Shown piece after piece: positions 1 to 6,750 of a stretch of 7,773 nucleotides of DNA. The translations under genes were made by a program, and so were the position numbers. Source of the stretch: Clostridia bacterium (GTDB taxonomy: Bacteria; Bacillota; Clostridia; Oscillospirales; CAG-272); NCBI GenBank assembly GCA_017556845.1, contig JAFYMA010000032.1, positions 1 through 7,773 of the forward strand, in the 5' to 3' direction. The notes below the pieces were generated by a model. The model ran no database searches. It had not been told where the DNA came from and saw only the letters and a list, made by a program, of their open reading frames with translations. Positions within the stretch are counted from its first letter, which is position 1; each line of letters opens with the position of its first letter.

Positions 1-13
1 AAATAAAAGAGCC

Positions 14-43
14 TTGACAAAAGCAAGTGATAAATGGTATGAT
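14..43 (+). promoter_or_regulatory. Sigma-A type promoter for the nif3-rqcH-HAD operon
   Basis: A perfect -35 hexamer TTGACA lies at 14-19. A -10 hexamer TATGAT (5 of 6 consensus) lies at 38-43, with an 18-base spacer. A TG at 35-36 gives the extended -10 form TGnTATGAT. Transcription would be expected to start near position 50, leaving a leader of about 65 bases before the preferred start at 116. An alternative -10, GATAAT at 41-46, would need a 21-base spacer and is less likely. Confidence 0.75.
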
Positions 44-85
44 AATCAGACAAAACTTTAAAAATCTGTTCTAAAAATTTTACAA

Positions 86-101
86 TGCCGAAAGATCGGC
101 A
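86..101 (+). promoter_or_regulatory. Small leader hairpin just upstream of the nif3 ribosome binding site
   Basis: TGCCGA (86-91) and TCGGCA (96-101) form a perfect 6-bp stem closed by the purine tetraloop AAGA. It ends 4 bases before the Shine-Dalgarno sequence GGAG (106-109). No T tract follows, so it is not an intrinsic terminator. It could protect the 5' end or tune ribosome access, but a chance palindrome cannot be excluded. Confidence 0.4.
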
Positions 102-105
102 GAAT

Positions 106-109
106 GGAG
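106..109 (+). promoter_or_regulatory. Shine-Dalgarno site that decides the nif3 start
   Basis: GGAG sits 6 bases before the ATG at 116. It overlaps the upstream in-frame ATG at 104, which has no comparable site in front of it. This makes 116 the better start, trimming four residues from the longest reading frame. Confidence 0.65.
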
Positions 110-115
110 AAAATA

Positions 116-883
116 ATGCTTACGAACACACTTTACGATTTTCTTGAAAGTAAATTGCCGAAAACACTGTCTTGCCCTTGGGATCATGACGGGCTCGGCG
201 TTCTGCCTTCGGACACGCATATAACTAACAAGGTGCTTCTGGCTGTTGATATAACAATGAACGTGCTGAAATATGCAAAGGAAAACGGTTTTGACACCGT
301 AATATCCCATCACGCGATCAATTTTTCAAAAATTCCCGAGCTTACAGGACGTGACGTCATAGGAAAGCGTGCATTGTACGCATATACGAACGGAATTGCC
401 GTTATGGGCTTTCATACAAGACTTGATGCATCGGAATACGGAATTAATATGCTTACCGCACAGCGACTCGGACTTACGGATATTACCGTTTTTGAGCACG
501 GCGGAGAACGGCTTGGATATACGGGCAGATTTGACGGCGGCATTGAATTTGACAAGGTGCTTTCCGATTATAAAGCTCTTACGGGCTCTCCCTGCCCTGC
601 ATATGTAAAGGCAAAGGAAAGAATCGAAACTGCATTAGTCGTATGCGGTGCGTACAGTGAGGGAGCGTATGTTTCTTCAGGGATCGGAGTAGATCTGTTC
701 ATTTCGGGTGAGATCAAGCATCATGCACTGCTTGATGCTTACGATATGGGTGTTTCGTGCATCGGTGCAGACCATTTTCATTCAGAAAAAATATCCATAG
801 AATGCTTAAAGCAGATACTTTCAGAGCAACCCATACAAATAGAAATATATCCTTTTGAAAGCGAGATAAATTATGCCGTTTGA
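116..883 (+). CDS. Nif3-like dinuclear metal centre protein (DUF34/NIF3 family)
   Basis: This 255-residue protein belongs to the NIF3/DUF34 family, whose members form toroidal hexamers with a two-metal site in each subunit. Annotations such as 'GTP cyclohydrolase 1 type 2' circulate, but the physiological role is not settled. The family landmarks are in order. The N-terminal PWDHDGL stretch is near residues 21-27. The SHH motif gives His65 and His66, HTRLD gives His100 and Asp104, and ADHFHSE gives His220 and Glu224. These are the likely metal ligands, so the site appears complete. Length matches the short form (E. coli YbgI type); the extra central domain of Bacillus YqfO is absent. The ATG at 116 is preferred over the one at 104 because GGAG lies 6 bases upstream. 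It is the first gene after the promoter and overlaps rqcH by 11 bases. Family is confident; function is not. Confidence 0.9.
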   Translation: MLTNTLYDFLESKLPKTLSCPWDHDGLGVLPSDTHITNKVLLAVDITMNVLKYAKENGFDTVISHHAINFSKIPELTGRDVIGKRALYAYTNGIAVMGFHTRLDASEYGINMLTAQRLGLTDITVFEHGGERLGYTGRFDGGIEFDKVLSDYKALTGSPCPAYVKAKERIETALVVCGAYSEGAYVSSGIGVDLFISGEIKHHALLDAYDMGVSCIGADHFHSEKISIECLKQILSEQPIQIEIYPFESEINYAV

Positions 884-2588
884 CGGTGGAATGACGTGTG
901 CTGTTGCATACGAGCTGTCGCAGGGTGCGCTCGGTGCAAAGATCGAAAAGGTGTACGTACCGTGTAAGGACGAGCTTGTTCTCCTCCTTCATACGAAGGA
1001 CGGTGCAAAAAGACTTTCTCTTTGTGCATCAGCTCACACCCCGAGAATAAACTTCACAAATATTACGAAGGAAAATCCGAAAGATCCCGGTGCGTTTTGC
1101 ATGCATATGCGAAAGCATCTGATCGGTGCAAGGATAACAAGCGTTTCACAGATAGATTTCGACAGGATCGTTAAGATAACGATGAGCAGTGTTGATGAGC
1201 TTGGATTTCCTACTGAAAAGCGTCTGTATTGCGAAATAATGGGCAAGTACAGCAATATCGTTTTGACTGACGGAAGTGACCGTATAATAAACGTAATAAA
1301 GACAGTTGATTTTACAACCAGCTCAAAGCGTCAGCTTTTACCGGGAATGACTTACACGCTTCCGCCCTCTCAGGATAAAAGAAATCCGCTGGTTGAAACG
1401 AAGGATGCTTTTATGGATCTTTCCTTGCAAAAGGACGATATTACAGAGTCATTTTTCATGCAGGAGTATCAAGGCATTTCCCCGCTTGTCAGCCGTGAGT
1501 TATTTCATCTTTCCGGCGATGACCGTGAAAAAATGTGGTTCTATTTCAGTGCTTATATAGAAAATGCAAGATCAGGAAGACTTACTGCCTATATGCTCAA
1601 GGATGAATCTGACAAGGTGTGTGAATTTACAGTAATGCAAATAACACATTACGGCAAAAGCCGTGCTTGCGTTCAATATTCCTCATTCGGAGAGCTGATA
1701 GATGCTTTTTACGAGGGAAAAGAAAAAAGCGAGCGCATAAAGCAGCTTGCAAGCGACGTTTTTAATCTTCTTTCCAATGCAGAAACACGGTTGAAAAAGA
1801 AGATAGCAACCTTGAAGCAGGAGCTTTCCGATACACGCCAAATGGAAACATTCAAGCTCTACGGCGATCTTATAACCGCCAATATGTATGCACTCTCAAG
1901 AGGAATGACTAAAGCGGAGCTTGTTAATTACTACGACGAAAATGCCCCTGTAATATCAATTCCGCTTGACAGCAGGCTTTCTCCGTCGGCAAACGCACAA
2001 AAATACTATAAAAAGTACGCAAAGCTAAAAACGGCAACGGTTCATCTGACGGAGCAGATCTCAATAGCCGAAAAGGAGCTTGACTATATTTATACCGTTT
2101 TTGACTCTCTTACAAAGGCTGACGGCGAATCTGACATAGCTCAGATAAGACACGAATTGTATCTGTCCGGCTACGCTTCGAGAATGAAAAACAGTATACA
2201 GCAAAAAAATATCAAGTCCTCACCGTTAAAATTCATAACAGAAAGCGGATACGAGGTTATGATAGGCAAAAACAATACGCAAAACGATACACTGACACTC
2301 AAAACCGCTTCACCTTACGATTGGTTCTTTCACGTTAAGGATGCTCCCGGCAGCCACGTAATACTCTTTTCAAAGGGAGAAGAACCCGACAGCGTTGACT
2401 TTACACAGGCGGCAGAGGCTGCGGCATACTATTCTACAATGCGGGAAGGAGAAAACGTTCAGGTGGATTATACGCAGGTGAAGAATATAAAGAAGCCCTC
2501 AGGCTCAAAGCCCGGCTTCGTTATATATAAAACGAATTATTCAGCTGTTGTAACACCGCACGATCACGTAAAGAAAAATGGCTCTTAA
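873..2588 (+). CDS. rqcH: Ribosome quality control factor RqcH (NFACT/Rqc2 family)
   Basis: The 571-residue product matches the length of Bacillus RqcH (about 570). In that family the protein binds 50S subunits blocked by peptidyl-tRNA and drives addition of C-terminal alanine tails that mark the chain for proteolysis; older annotations call it a fibronectin-binding protein. It starts with the signature MPFDG, which fixes the ATG at 873 despite a poor Shine-Dalgarno. The NFACT-N region holds Asp97-Arg98, the pair known to be needed for tailing in Bacillus, and EIMGKYSN at 121-128. Two helical, coiled-coil-prone arms lie at about 285-325 and 375-430. The NFACT-R domain follows, with GKNN at 465-468, DW at 483-484 and GSHV at 493-496. 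The C-terminus is short and ends soon after this domain. The gene overlaps both neighbours by 11 bases, which suggests translational coupling. The key residues I can check are present, so it looks functional. Confidence 0.95.
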   Translation: MPFDGGMTCAVAYELSQGALGAKIEKVYVPCKDELVLLLHTKDGAKRLSLCASAHTPRINFTNITKENPKDPGAFCMHMRKHLIGARITSVSQIDFDRIVKITMSSVDELGFPTEKRLYCEIMGKYSNIVLTDGSDRIINVIKTVDFTTSSKRQLLPGMTYTLPPSQDKRNPLVETKDAFMDLSLQKDDITESFFMQEYQGISPLVSRELFHLSGDDREKMWFYFSAYIENARSGRLTAYMLKDESDKVCEFTVMQITHYGKSRACVQYSSFGELIDAFYEGKEKSERIKQLASDVFNLLSNAETRLKKKIATLKQELSDTRQMETFKLYGDLITANMYALSRGMTKAELVNYYDENAPVISIPLDSRLSPSANAQKYYKKYAKLKTATVHLTEQISIAEKELDYIYTVFDSLTKADGESDIAQIRHELYLSGYASRMKNSIQQKNIKSSPLKFITESGYEVMIGKNNTQNDTLTLKTASPYDWFFHVKDAPGSHVILFSKGEEPDSVDFTQAAEAAAYYSTMREGENVQVDYTQVKNIKKPSGSKPGFVIYKTNYSAVVTPHDHVKKNGS

Positions 2589-3315
2589 ATTACCGAAAAT
2601 GATACTGTTCGACTACGGCAACACGCTTATTTGCGAGGCAGGATGGAATACTTTGAAAGGTCAGACGGCTGTATTTGAGCACGTAATAAAAAATCCTTAT
2701 AATGTGACGGCAAAAGATGCAGATGATTTTGCTTTGCGCGAGTATGAAGGAAATCTTTCACAGTCGCGCGATCAATGTATTGAGATACACGAAAAACAGT
2801 TTATGCAGCTTATGTATGACTATCTCGGAGTAGAATTCGACGTTCCCCTTGAAGAAATAGAGGAAATATTCTGGAATGCGACGTCAGACGGAGATATTAT
2901 GCCCGGAGCTGACAAAATGATAGATTTTATAAACAGTCTTGGTATCAGAAGCGGCGTTATAAGCAATATCGGCTTTTCAGGTAACCTTTTGACAAAAAGA
3001 ATAAATAAATTTTTGCCGAATAATAAATTTGAATTTATACTTGCTTCAAGCGAATATGCGTACAGAAAGCCGCATAAAATGATATTCGATGTTGCTCTCA
3101 GAAAAGCAAATCTGCCTGCAAGTGACATCTGGTTCTGCGGAGATCACACAATATGCGATATAACGGGATCACACAACATGGGTATGTTTCCCGTAAGATA
3201 CGACGAAAGATGTATAGAAAATCTCTGGGCCGGTCCAAAGGATATAAATCTTCCCTTCGATCATCTTCATATCAATACGTGGGACGAATTTATTGATATT
3301 CTCAGATCAATTTGA
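2578..3315 (+). CDS. HAD-superfamily hydrolase with variant motif I (DYGNT)
   Basis: This 245-residue protein has a haloacid-dehalogenase fold. Motif I is FDYGNTL with nucleophile Asp12. Motif II is Ser129-Asn130, motif III is Lys164 in YRKPHK, and motif IV is GD at 188-189 followed by Asp194. Residues about 18-105 form a helical C1-type cap. The usual second Asp of motif I (DxD), the general acid/base in HAD phosphatases, is Gly14 here. The remaining motifs are intact, so the protein may still handle phosphoryl or other substrates through an altered mechanism; the substrate cannot be predicted. The ATG at 2578 lies inside the end of rqcH (11-base overlap) and has only a weak upstream purine run, AAAG. 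An alternative ATG at 2599 would remove seven residues and keep motif I. It is the last gene of the plus-strand operon, ending about 10 bases before the terminator hairpin. Confidence 0.85.
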   Translation: MALKLPKMILFDYGNTLICEAGWNTLKGQTAVFEHVIKNPYNVTAKDADDFALREYEGNLSQSRDQCIEIHEKQFMQLMYDYLGVEFDVPLEEIEEIFWNATSDGDIMPGADKMIDFINSLGIRSGVISNIGFSGNLLTKRINKFLPNNKFEFILASSEYAYRKPHKMIFDVALRKANLPASDIWFCGDHTICDITGSHNMGMFPVRYDERCIENLWAGPKDINLPFDHLHINTWDEFIDILRSI

Positions 3316-3325
3316 ATTAAACAAC

Positions 3326-3371
3326 AAAAATGCTCTTTGAACAACTTTACGTTATTCAAAGAGCATTTTTT
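3326..3371. terminator. Bidirectional intrinsic terminator between convergent operons
   Basis: The left arm at 3326-3341 and right arm at 3355-3370 form a perfect 16-bp inverted repeat around the core TGCTCTTTGAA. The 13-base loop may add a 3-bp inner stem (AAC 3343-3345 with GTT 3351-3353). The right arm ends in a run of T, and the left arm begins with a run of A, which reads as T on the other strand. The element sits 10 bases after the HAD stop and 6 bases after the solute-binding protein stop, so it can end both transcripts. Confidence 0.92.
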
Positions 3372-3377
3372 ATAGCT

Positions 3378-4850
3378 TTAAGATGCCTGGTTCTGAGCGA
3401 TCTTGTCTATATCATCCTGCATATAGCTTATCGCCCTTTTCATAGAACGCTTGTACAGTGTTGCAAACGATGTTTCGTCCTGCATAAGCAGCGTTGAAAA
3501 TGCATTTCCGAGACCGCCCCAGTTAAACATGTGAAATCCGCCGAGGTCGAATGTTCTTGAAGCAAGAATTATATCAAGCATTTCGCTTGATTCCTCATCT
3601 CTGAACGATTTACCCGTAAGTGCGATATCGTAATACGCAGGCGTAAGGGTATACATCGATTTTGCCGACATTGCTTCAACGAGCGCTGCAACATTCTCAA
3701 CGTTTTTGCACGTATACGGAATACTGAGCAAGGCTGTGGTTGAATGAACGAAATGTCCGTAGTTCTTTTGAGATGACTCAAATTTCGGGAACGGAAGTAT
3801 GCCGAAATTGATATCCATCGTACGAAGTCTTATAGCAAGCTGCAATACCTCTGCCAAAAACAGTGATCTTCCCGACTCAAAAACCTGCTGTGTTTCAATA
3901 GAAGAAAGCCCGGATCTGTCAGAAGAAAATACTACCGATTGATCGCCCCACAATGATACGCTCTTTTCAAGAACTCTCGTTATATAATCAACGTACGATG
4001 ATGACGTATCAAAATAAGGAAGATCCGCTTCATCCTTTGATACAACCGATTTGCCGCTTGCATAGAACAGTGCCTCGCACGTTGAATTATGCGTAGACAT
4101 TCCGAACGTGTCAGAATCCCATTCAACAACGCCGTCGCCGTCGTCGTGAGCAACGAGCTGCATCATTTCAAGAAATCTGTCAAACGTCCACGTGTTATTC
4201 TTCACCTCTGCATAAGGATCAAGACCGTACTGGGATGCGAGCTGCTTATTGAACATCATTATCCAAGTAGCATCATTATCCATAATGGAAATATCGCCCG
4301 TAGCAAAGTAATTTGAGCCTGAGATCGAGCAATTTTTTCTCATCGTCTGATCCCACCAGGGTTGAGAAAGATCAAGATACTCAAGATCGTTAAGATCTAC
4401 CAGAAGCTGATCCTGCATAAGAGTTATAGTAGATGCAGTATTGCACATAAGCACCTGAAATTCATCAAGACCGCTTTTGATACTGTTTCTTGCAGTGCTT
4501 CCCGGAGTGTCGGTGGCAACCTCCTTGATCTTGCAATTATACTTTGCCTCAAGAAATGCGTTTCTTTTGAACACAGCGGAAACTACCGGATCGTCACTGT
4601 CCTTTTCCGCAAAAATATCCTTTGAACGCCAATCCGCGTTATTTACCCCCTCGCCCATAACGAGAAACGTAATATCATTTCCGCCGAAATCAAGATTTTC
4701 GGGAAGATAATCGGGGTAAAGCTCATCATTCTGAAGCTGTACCGTCTCCTTTGGTGCATCCTCGTTACCGCCGTCACCGCAAGCTGTAAGCGATGTTAAA
4801 GAAAACACCGTAAGAATTGCCAAAAGAAGCGAAATACCGCGTTTTTTCAT
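3378..4850 (-). CDS. ABC-transporter-type extracellular solute-binding lipoprotein
   Basis: The preferred product is 490 residues. It begins with a lipoprotein signal peptide: MKKRG, a hydrophobic core, then a lipobox LTAC with lipidated Cys24, followed by an acidic, flexible linker. It should be anchored on the outer face of the membrane. The body resembles large carbohydrate solute-binding proteins of Clostridia (extracellular solute-binding family 1 type), with a DNDATW segment, an aromatic-rich WTFDRFLEMM region, and a DDGDG...DTFGM stretch reminiscent of calcium-binding loops in this group. The ligand is probably an oligosaccharide, inferred from the neighbouring genes. The start is set at the ATG at 4850 because AAAGGTGAG lies 7 bases upstream; an in-frame GTG at 4862 would place that site at the codon itself. 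It is the last gene of the minus-strand operon, 4 bases after the isomerase stop. No permease or ATPase genes accompany it here. Confidence 0.85.
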   Translation of the reverse strand: MKKRGISLLLAILTVFSLTSLTACGDGGNEDAPKETVQLQNDELYPDYLPENLDFGGNDITFLVMGEGVNNADWRSKDIFAEKDSDDPVVSAVFKRNAFLEAKYNCKIKEVATDTPGSTARNSIKSGLDEFQVLMCNTASTITLMQDQLLVDLNDLEYLDLSQPWWDQTMRKNCSISGSNYFATGDISIMDNDATWIMMFNKQLASQYGLDPYAEVKNNTWTFDRFLEMMQLVAHDDGDGVVEWDSDTFGMSTHNSTCEALFYASGKSVVSKDEADLPYFDTSSSYVDYITRVLEKSVSLWGDQSVVFSSDRSGLSSIETQQVFESGRSLFLAEVLQLAIRLRTMDINFGILPFPKFESSQKNYGHFVHSTTALLSIPYTCKNVENVAALVEAMSAKSMYTLTPAYYDIALTGKSFRDEESSEMLDIILASRTFDLGGFHMFNWGGLGNAFSTLLMQDETSFATLYKRSMKRAISYMQDDIDKIAQNQAS

Positions 4851-4854
4851 CGTC

Positions 4855-5583
4855 TTACTCACCTTTCGAAACAGACTTTAAAAATTCAAAGCAGACAGTA
4901 CATTCCTCAGCTCCGCTCGGTGTAAGCGTTTCACTTTCAACTATTATATCAAGGCCCATTTCAACTGCCTTTTTATATACTGATGCAACGGGTGCCTGAC
5001 CCTTTCCGAGCGGCATTCCCTTACCGTCGGCAAGACCGTCCTTGAGATGTATGCATAAGAGTCTGTCCTTATACTTTTCAAGCGTTTCAATGGGATCAAG
5101 TCCCGCGTGGAACACCCAGAAGGTATCTATTTCAAGAAATAACGACGTCTTTTCAACGATAGCCTTATACGGCACGGAACCGTCTGCATTCGTTTTGAAC
5201 TCACCGCTGTGATTGTGGAATGCAAGGCGTATCCCTTCCTTTTCCAGCATCGGCTGATACTTATTTACAAGAGCGCAAAATTCGTCGATCTTGGTCTGAT
5301 CCGAAAGATCGTGAAAAGGGATTATATAGTTCTTATTTCCTATTGCCTTATGAAAAGCGACAGTTTCATCGTAATTCTGAATAAGCTCGTGCAAGCTCGT
5401 GTGCGTACCGAAAAGCTCGATATTATTTTCAGCAAGAACCTTGTTTACATCATCGGCGCTACGTCCGAAGAAGCCTGCAAATTCTATCATTTTGTAACCG
5501 ATCTGAGCTGCTTTTTTTACAGCACCCTCAAAATCGTTCTGCGCAAGATCGCGCATACTGTAAAGCTGAATACCGTATTTCAT
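4855..5583 (-). CDS. Sugar phosphate isomerase/epimerase-type TIM barrel (xylose isomerase-like)
   Basis: This 242-residue protein belongs to the xylose-isomerase-like TIM-barrel (AP endonuclease 2) superfamily, whose members isomerise or epimerise sugars and related polyols with a divalent metal. It opens with the typical GIQLYSMRD strand at 4-12. Candidate metal and catalytic residues include Glu34 (IEFAG), His61 (GTHTS), His123-Asn124-His125, Glu151 and Asp153 (LEIDTFW), His179 (CIHLKD) and Glu216 (IVESE). The set looks complete, and the length is slightly below the common 250-290. The ATG at 5583 is chosen over an in-frame TTG at 5589; the ribosome site is weak. It is probably cytoplasmic. 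Flanking genes for glycan cleavage and capture suggest it acts on a sugar derived from the same glycan, though the exact substrate is unknown and a dehydratase-like or non-sugar role is possible. Confidence 0.85.
   Translation of the reverse strand: MKYGIQLYSMRDLAQNDFEGAVKKAAQIGYKMIEFAGFFGRSADDVNKVLAENNIELFGTHTSLHELIQNYDETVAFHKAIGNKNYIIPFHDLSDQTKIDEFCALVNKYQPMLEKEGIRLAFHNHSGEFKTNADGSVPYKAIVEKTSLFLEIDTFWVFHAGLDPIETLEKYKDRLLCIHLKDGLADGKGMPLGKGQAPVASVYKKAVEMGLDIIVESETLTPSGAEECTVCFEFLKSVSKGE
4858..4866 (-). promoter_or_regulatory. Shine-Dalgarno site inside the end of the isomerase gene
   Basis: On the minus strand AAAGGTGAG precedes ATG 4850 with a 7-base spacer that contains the isomerase stop codon TAA. 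Ribosomes finishing the isomerase would therefore stop right at the start of the solute-binding protein, suggesting translational coupling. It also argues against the GTG at 4862 as the true start. Confidence 0.7.
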
Positions 5584-5601
5584 AATCAAATACCGCTTTC
5601 T

Positions 5602-6078
5602 TTATATGATCTCTATTTTTTCTATCTTCTGAGGCTCGATGGGCATATCGGAAAAATTCGTCATTACATTTGCGATCTCATCAAGGACGTGAAAACCATC
5701 AACAAGTTTTCCGAAAGCGGCGTAGGAGCCGTCGAGATGCGGAGCATCCTCGTGCATAATAAAGAACTGCGATCCTGCCGAATCGGGATCAGGTGTGCGA
5801 GCCATCGAAATAACACCTCTGGTGTGCTTCAGATCGTTTTTAACCCCGTTTGAGCTGAATTCACCCTTGATCGTATATCCGGGACCGCCTCTTCCGGTTC
5901 CGTAGGGACAGCCGCCCTGAATCATAAATCCGGGAATAACTCTGTGAAATATCAAGCCGTTATAAAATCCCTGGTTTATGAGGTCAACAAAATTTTGAAC
6001 TGTGATCGGTGCGATTTCAGGATATAGTTCCAGCTTCATTACACCGCCGTTTTCCATTGTTATCTGTACCTGTGTCAT
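5602..6078 (-). CDS. Cyclophilin-type peptidyl-prolyl cis-trans isomerase, cytoplasmic
   Basis: A compact 158-residue cyclophilin that consists of the catalytic domain alone, with no signal peptide, so it is predicted to stay in the cytoplasm. It should catalyse cis-trans isomerisation of peptide bonds before proline. Catalytic-pocket residues are visible: Arg46 in FHRVIPGF, Phe51, Met52, Gln54 in IQGG, and Phe106 in SQFFI. The position of the cyclosporin-binding Trp of human CypA is His114 in HLDG, a common bacterial substitution. The start is firm: AGGAGT at 6085-6090 lies just upstream of ATG 6078 and overlaps the stop of the preceding gene. It is closely related to the lipoprotein cyclophilin next door, with long shared stretches such as IAPITVQNFVDL and KGEFS-NGV, which points to a tandem duplication. 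It lies 18 bases upstream of the isomerase gene. Confidence 0.95.
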   Translation of the reverse strand: MTQVQITMENGGVMKLELYPEIAPITVQNFVDLINQGFYNGLIFHRVIPGFMIQGGCPYGTGRGGPGYTIKGEFSSNGVKNDLKHTRGVISMARTPDPDSAGSQFFIMHEDAPHLDGSYAAFGKLVDGFHVLDEIANVMTNFSDMPIEPQKIEKIEII

Positions 6079-6089
6079 AATATTACTCC

Positions 6090-6731
6090 TTATTTTTCTA
6101 CAACTCTTATACTGTTTATTACTATGTCCTTTAAAGGCTTATCGTTCTGGTCTACCGTAACGTTGCCGAGGTCCTGAAGAACGTCGAATCCGCGTATCAT
6201 CTTACCGAATCCTGCGTATTTACCGTCAAGTGAGGATTTTGCGGAATTGTCAAGCACGATAAAAAACTGTGATGTTGCACTGTCCATAAGTGTGTCCTTC
6301 TCGCTTGCGGGAGAGCTTGACGTAAGGCTTGACTGGCGCGCCATCGAAATTACACCGGTCGTATGCGAAAGAGTGTTTTCAACGCCGTTTTCGGAAAATT
6401 CACCCTTGATTGCCGCACCTGATCCGCCCGTACCGTCACCCTTGGGATCACCGCCCTGAACGACAAATCCTTCTACTATTCTGTGGAATATCAATCCGTC
6501 ATAAAAGCCGCTCGTAGCAAGATCAACAAAATTCTGCACCGTAATAGGAGCTATTTTGGGGTACAGCTCAAGCTCCATTTCCCTGCCGTCCTGCAACAAG
6601 ATAAGGACGTTTACCGTTTCTTTTTCGGTAACGTCGAAGGTCTTCTGTTTTGCGGGCGTTTTAACACCGCAAGAGGTAAATGCACACAGCATCAAAACAA
6701 CTGCCATTGTGATAGAAATAATTTTTTTCAT
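6090..6731 (-). CDS. Lipoprotein cyclophilin-type peptidyl-prolyl cis-trans isomerase
   Basis: A 213-residue cyclophilin preceded by a lipoprotein signal peptide: MKKIIS, a hydrophobic core, then FTSC with lipidated Cys21. It should be anchored outside the membrane, where it may help newly exported proteins fold. Residues 22-45 are a linker and the catalytic domain follows, with Arg84 in IFHRIV, Phe89, Gln92 in VQGG, and Phe157 in SQFFIV. The position of the human CypA Trp is Ser167. A Ser/Thr-rich insertion at about 133-150, between ISMAR and SQFF, is absent from the adjacent paralogue. The ATG at 6731 is preferred over upstream in-frame codons reaching to 6824 because AAAGGA (6738-6743) lies 6 bases before it and the signal peptide begins there; the longer frame would also run far into the upstream gene. 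The gap to the glycoside hydrolase stop is 19 bases, and to the next cyclophilin 11. Confidence 0.93.
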   Translation of the reverse strand: MKKIISITMAVVLMLCAFTSCGVKTPAKQKTFDVTEKETVNVLILLQDGREMELELYPKIAPITVQNFVDLATSGFYDGLIFHRIVEGFVVQGGDPKGDGTGGSGAAIKGEFSENGVENTLSHTTGVISMARQSSLTSSSPASEKDTLMDSATSQFFIVLDNSAKSSLDGKYAGFGKMIRGFDVLQDLGNVTVDQNDKPLKDIVINSIRVVEK

Positions 6732-6737
6732 AATTTT

Positions 6738-6743
6738 TCCTTT
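6738..6743 (-). promoter_or_regulatory. Shine-Dalgarno site that decides the lipoprotein cyclophilin start
   Basis: AAAGGA on the minus strand lies 6 bases before ATG 6731, in the 19-base gap after the upstream stop codon. It rules in the short start with a signal peptide and makes the 31-residue N-terminal extension of the longest frame unlikely. Confidence 0.75.
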
Positions 6744-6750
6744 CGTTTTT

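Noticed and set aside
1..13. Possible end of an upstream gene or terminator at the left edge
   Set aside because: Only 13 bases precede the -35 box, and they show no recognisable coding or hairpin signal.
4132..4149. Low-complexity CGTCGC-type triplet run
   Set aside because: It is explained by the Asp-Asp-Gly-Asp-Gly codons of the solute-binding protein.
5383..5401. Short direct repeat AAGCTCGTG (two copies, 10-base period)
   Set aside because: It encodes part of the isomerase around TSLHEL, has only two copies, and shows no sign of being a mobile or regulatory element.
5209..5853. A 214-codon plus-strand open frame opposite the isomerase and cytoplasmic cyclophilin genes
   Set aside because: It spans two well-supported minus-strand genes and their gap, has no family resemblance or clear ribosome site, and is best explained as an antisense shadow.
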